From a virus, in IMG/VR virus record IMGVR_UViG_3300030116_004689, positions 1 through 40,380 of that record: a stretch of 40,380 bases of DNA. One strand, 5' to 3'. Positions 38,551 to 40,380 of the stretch are shown here, one piece after another; within the stretch, counting starts at the first letter, position 1, and each line of letters begins with the position of its first letter. The position numbers were made by a program, and so were the translations under genes. The notes beneath the pieces are model-generated. The model searched no databases. It worked only from the letters and a program-made list of their open reading frames with translations, and was not told the DNA's origin.

Positions 38551-39069
38551 ATGATTAGAAATTATTACACAGAAGCGTATAGTTCTGCGGTATCACCTTC
38601 AGTTAGTGATACTTTGCTTATTGACGGTAGAACTAAATCTGAAACACCTCAAGGTGATTGGAAACAATATAACATATATATAGGTGACTCTCCAGCTTCA
38701 TTACCTGTAACAACAACTACAGATAATAACGCTGTAAACAACTCAACTAATGTGAGTTTAAAATCTCCTAACCCACTTATTAAAGCGGGTATGATAGTAA
38801 AAGGTACTGGTTTACCTACATCTGGTTTAGCAATTGCTTCTGTAACAGATGCAAGTAACTATGTATTAGCTTCTGCTGATACAATTGCTGCAGATGCTAC
38901 ATTAACATACACATATGCTGCTAGTTCAAAAGTAAAAGTTCACACTGTAAATAATGAAGCTATAACATTTCATAATCCAGTTAAAGGAACAATATTACCA
39001 GTAAGTGTTGTACAAGTGTATGCTACAGGGACAGAAGGTGGTGTAGAAAATTTAGTTGCATTAAGTTAA
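38551..39069 (+). CDS. Probable virion decoration/structural protein (172 aa)
   Basis: All-beta look with alternating Thr, Val, Ser and Asn: 'SDTLLIDGRTKSETPQGDWK', 'VKGTGLPTSGLAIASVTDAS', 'LPVSVVQVYATGTEGGVENL'. The start 'MIRNYYTEAYSSAVSPSVSD' and the ending 'KGTILPVSVVQVYATGT' are typical of small phage surface proteins that report positional values. No enzyme motif. Structural role is inferred. Confidence 0.6.
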   Translation: MIRNYYTEAYSSAVSPSVSDTLLIDGRTKSETPQGDWKQYNIYIGDSPASLPVTTTTDNNAVNNSTNVSLKSPNPLIKAGMIVKGTGLPTSGLAIASVTDASNYVLASADTIAADATLTYTYAASSKVKVHTVNNEAITFHNPVKGTILPVSVVQVYATGTEGGVENLVALS

Positions 39070-39079
39070 AATTAGAATT

Positions 39080-39550
39080 ATGAATCAAAGTTGGATGTCA
39101 AGACACGCTACAGAGCATAAATCTAATTTATTAAATGAAATGCCTATTGATAATAAAGCTAGCGCTTTAAACATGGAAAAGGTTGTTAAACCACAACCCG
39201 CGCCAAGAGAAATAGAATTTGAACCAAGAATGCCTGAGAAACAAATAATAAAAACTGGTCGCGTAAGACCAATACGTCAACAACCTAGACAAATAAGAGA
39301 AGAACTACCTCGACAAAAAATTGAAAAATATGAAGTTCTTCCAAAAGAACAGTTTAATATAGGTGTAAACATGAATGATAATTCACCTATGTCTAAACTA
39401 GGTTGCGGTGGAGAAGGTTGTGTAAGAAAAAGAGGTAATGAGTGGGTAATATTAAACAATAAAAAAGCTGGTTATCCTGTTTGGAGAAGCGGTTTTAAAT
39501 CAGAAGCTGATGCTAAAAAAATGTTATCAGCTTATCATGCTAACAGTTAA
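39080..39550 (+). CDS. Unknown protein with C-terminal 'CVRKRGNEWVILNNKKAGYPVW' module (156 aa)
   Basis: N-terminal two-thirds is Pro/Arg/Gln-rich and probably disordered ('RVRPIRQQPRQIREELPRQK'). The C-terminus, 'GCGGEGCVRKRGNEWVILNN' and 'WRSGFKSEADAKKMLSAYHA', is a compact module that recurs at the ends of small late phage proteins. Possibly a virion or scaffold piece; function unknown. Confidence 0.65.
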   Translation: MNQSWMSRHATEHKSNLLNEMPIDNKASALNMEKVVKPQPAPREIEFEPRMPEKQIIKTGRVRPIRQQPRQIREELPRQKIEKYEVLPKEQFNIGVNMNDNSPMSKLGCGGEGCVRKRGNEWVILNNKKAGYPVWRSGFKSEADAKKMLSAYHANS

Positions 39551-39561
39551 AAAATAAAAAA

Positions 39562-39714
39562 ATGGCTTATTCAAAAAAACAAGATGAAAAATACGACGCT
39601 AAAATGGCGTATAATAAAAATCTAAGCGGTAAAGCTAGATTACATTATTTAGAAAACAATATCGCAGATCACAAAGGCGGATCATGGATGTCTAAACACT
39701 CAAAATCAAGATAA
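39562..39714 (+). CDS. 50-aa small late protein
   Basis: MAYSKKQDEKYDAKMAYNKN, then 'SGKARLHYLENNIADHKGG' and 'SWMSKHSKSR'. Basic and polar, 'SWMSKHSK' echoes 'SWMSRHATEHKS' at the start of the preceding gene. It lies 11 nt after that gene and 1 nt before the next. Unknown role. Confidence 0.6.
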   Translation: MAYSKKQDEKYDAKMAYNKNLSGKARLHYLENNIADHKGGSWMSKHSKSR

Positions 39715-39715
39715 A

Positions 39716-40380
39716 ATGGCAGAATCAGCAAAACAAGAAAAAAAGAACTTAATGGACGACATGCCCGTTGATAAAAGAGCAAGTGTGTCTATGAAACAAC
39801 CTATGAAAGCTAGTAAGTCTATGGCTAGAGCTAGTAAATCTATGGTTCAAGCTAGTAAATCTATGCTTAATTTAAAAAGTAAATATAGCATGGGTGCTTC
39901 TATGAGAGGCCCATTAGATAAAATTAGTAATCCTTTAAAAGGTAACGCTTTTATAAAAGCTAAAGTAGATGCTGAAGCTAGAGGTGATAAAAGCTTTGAA
40001 GTTGGAGGCAAAACTTATCCTATTCAAATGAAAGGTGATTCACCGATGGAAGCTTCATACAGTAAAGGTCCTAAAATGCCAACACCATTAAATGGTTATG
40101 CAAGTGATGCTCAAAGAAAAGCTGTACACGCAAGTAAAGCTGATGGTGGCAAAGGTAATCCTAATAGTATGAAACAACCTATGAAAGCTAGAATGATTGG
40201 AAATGCTAAAAAATCATTAAAATCATCAGCAATGGAAGGTGCATCAGAATCTTTACCTAATAAAAAAGATGTTTACTATTCAAATGATGCTGGTAAAGCT
40301 TTACCTCCAAAATTTGAAAATTTAAAACCATTAAATCCAAAGCCACTTAAAGAGCTACCTGATAAAAAGTCGCCCGCTCC
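39716..40380 (+). CDS. Repeat-rich late protein, open at the window edge (221+ aa)
   Basis: Begins MAESAKQEKKNLMDDMPVDK; no stop before the window ends. 'LMDDMPVDKRAS' matches 'LLNEMPIDNKAS' near the start of the 156-aa protein at 39080. A short tandem repeat 'ASKSM' with 'MARASKSMVQASKSML' is followed by 'MKQPMKA' twice (one about 120 residues later) and 'SDAQRKAVHASK', the motif of the 32-aa gene at 20141. Likely structural or a scaffold; the protein continues beyond the window. Confidence 0.7.
   Translation, partial: MAESAKQEKKNLMDDMPVDKRASVSMKQPMKASKSMARASKSMVQASKSMLNLKSKYSMGASMRGPLDKISNPLKGNAFIKAKVDAEARGDKSFEVGGKTYPIQMKGDSPMEASYSKGPKMPTPLNGYASDAQRKAVHASKADGGKGNPNSMKQPMKARMIGNAKKSLKSSAMEGASESLPNKKDVYYSNDAGKALPPKFENLKPLNPKPLKELPDKKSPA

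Overview
The window is a stretch of an AT-rich, lytic-looking tailed bacteriophage genome. It has a strictly bipartite layout: leftward genes from base 1 to about 12.3 kb and rightward genes from about 12.5 kb to the end. Nearly every start codon lies behind an A/T-rich stretch with no Shine-Dalgarno sequence. The fibres carry many 'GIGTTSP' repeats and end in S74 chaperone domains. Together these point, as inference only, to a marine phage of Bacteroidetes (Flavobacteriia-like) hosts. No integrase, terminase, portal, capsid or RNA polymerase gene is visible, so the head and packaging genes probably lie outside the window.

Left arm, minus strand, read from the centre outwards. A block of very small unknown genes (12.3 to 8.0 kb) is driven by seven copies of a bipartite promoter-like motif, ACAAACTAAATACGA, exactly 8 nt, GGATAATATAA. 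In five copies this motif ends 0-5 nt before the start codon, which implies leaderless or nearly leaderless mRNAs. The block is interrupted by a GC-richer island (about 10.08-10.36 kb) holding tRNA-like sequence. Further left are the replication, recombination and nucleotide genes: ATP-dependent DNA ligase, a MazG-like protein, an HTH protein, a phage sigma-70 factor, an ERF annealase, a PD-(D/E)XK exonuclease, an SSB-like protein, a primase-helicase and thymidylate synthase (cut by the window edge).

Centre (11.7-12.57 kb). This is the divergent control region. It holds two of the promoters, three evenly spaced TACA-N2-TGTA dyads, a pair of related GTGACA...TGTCAC elements in opposite orientation, and several hairpins.

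Right arm, plus strand. A basic protein is followed by four very long fibre proteins ending in S74 domains (1497, 1424, 838 and 833 aa). With them are two shorter fibre-type proteins, a 2-oxoglutarate/Fe(II) oxygenase-like protein and a holin. Two copies of a four-gene chaperonin cassette (about 100-aa protein, GroEL, GroES, winged-helix protein) lie 16 kb apart, one inside and one at the end of the fibre cluster. After the second cassette come a structural/lysis set (M15 peptidase, PAP2-type phosphatase, a possible decoration protein) and many tiny lysine-rich proteins, up to an open frame at the right edge.

My reading is that the sigma factor and the bipartite motif may organise left-arm expression, and that the doubled chaperonin cassette serves assembly of the unusually large fibre set. 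The duplicated cassette with its unknown first and last members is the most novel-looking system here.
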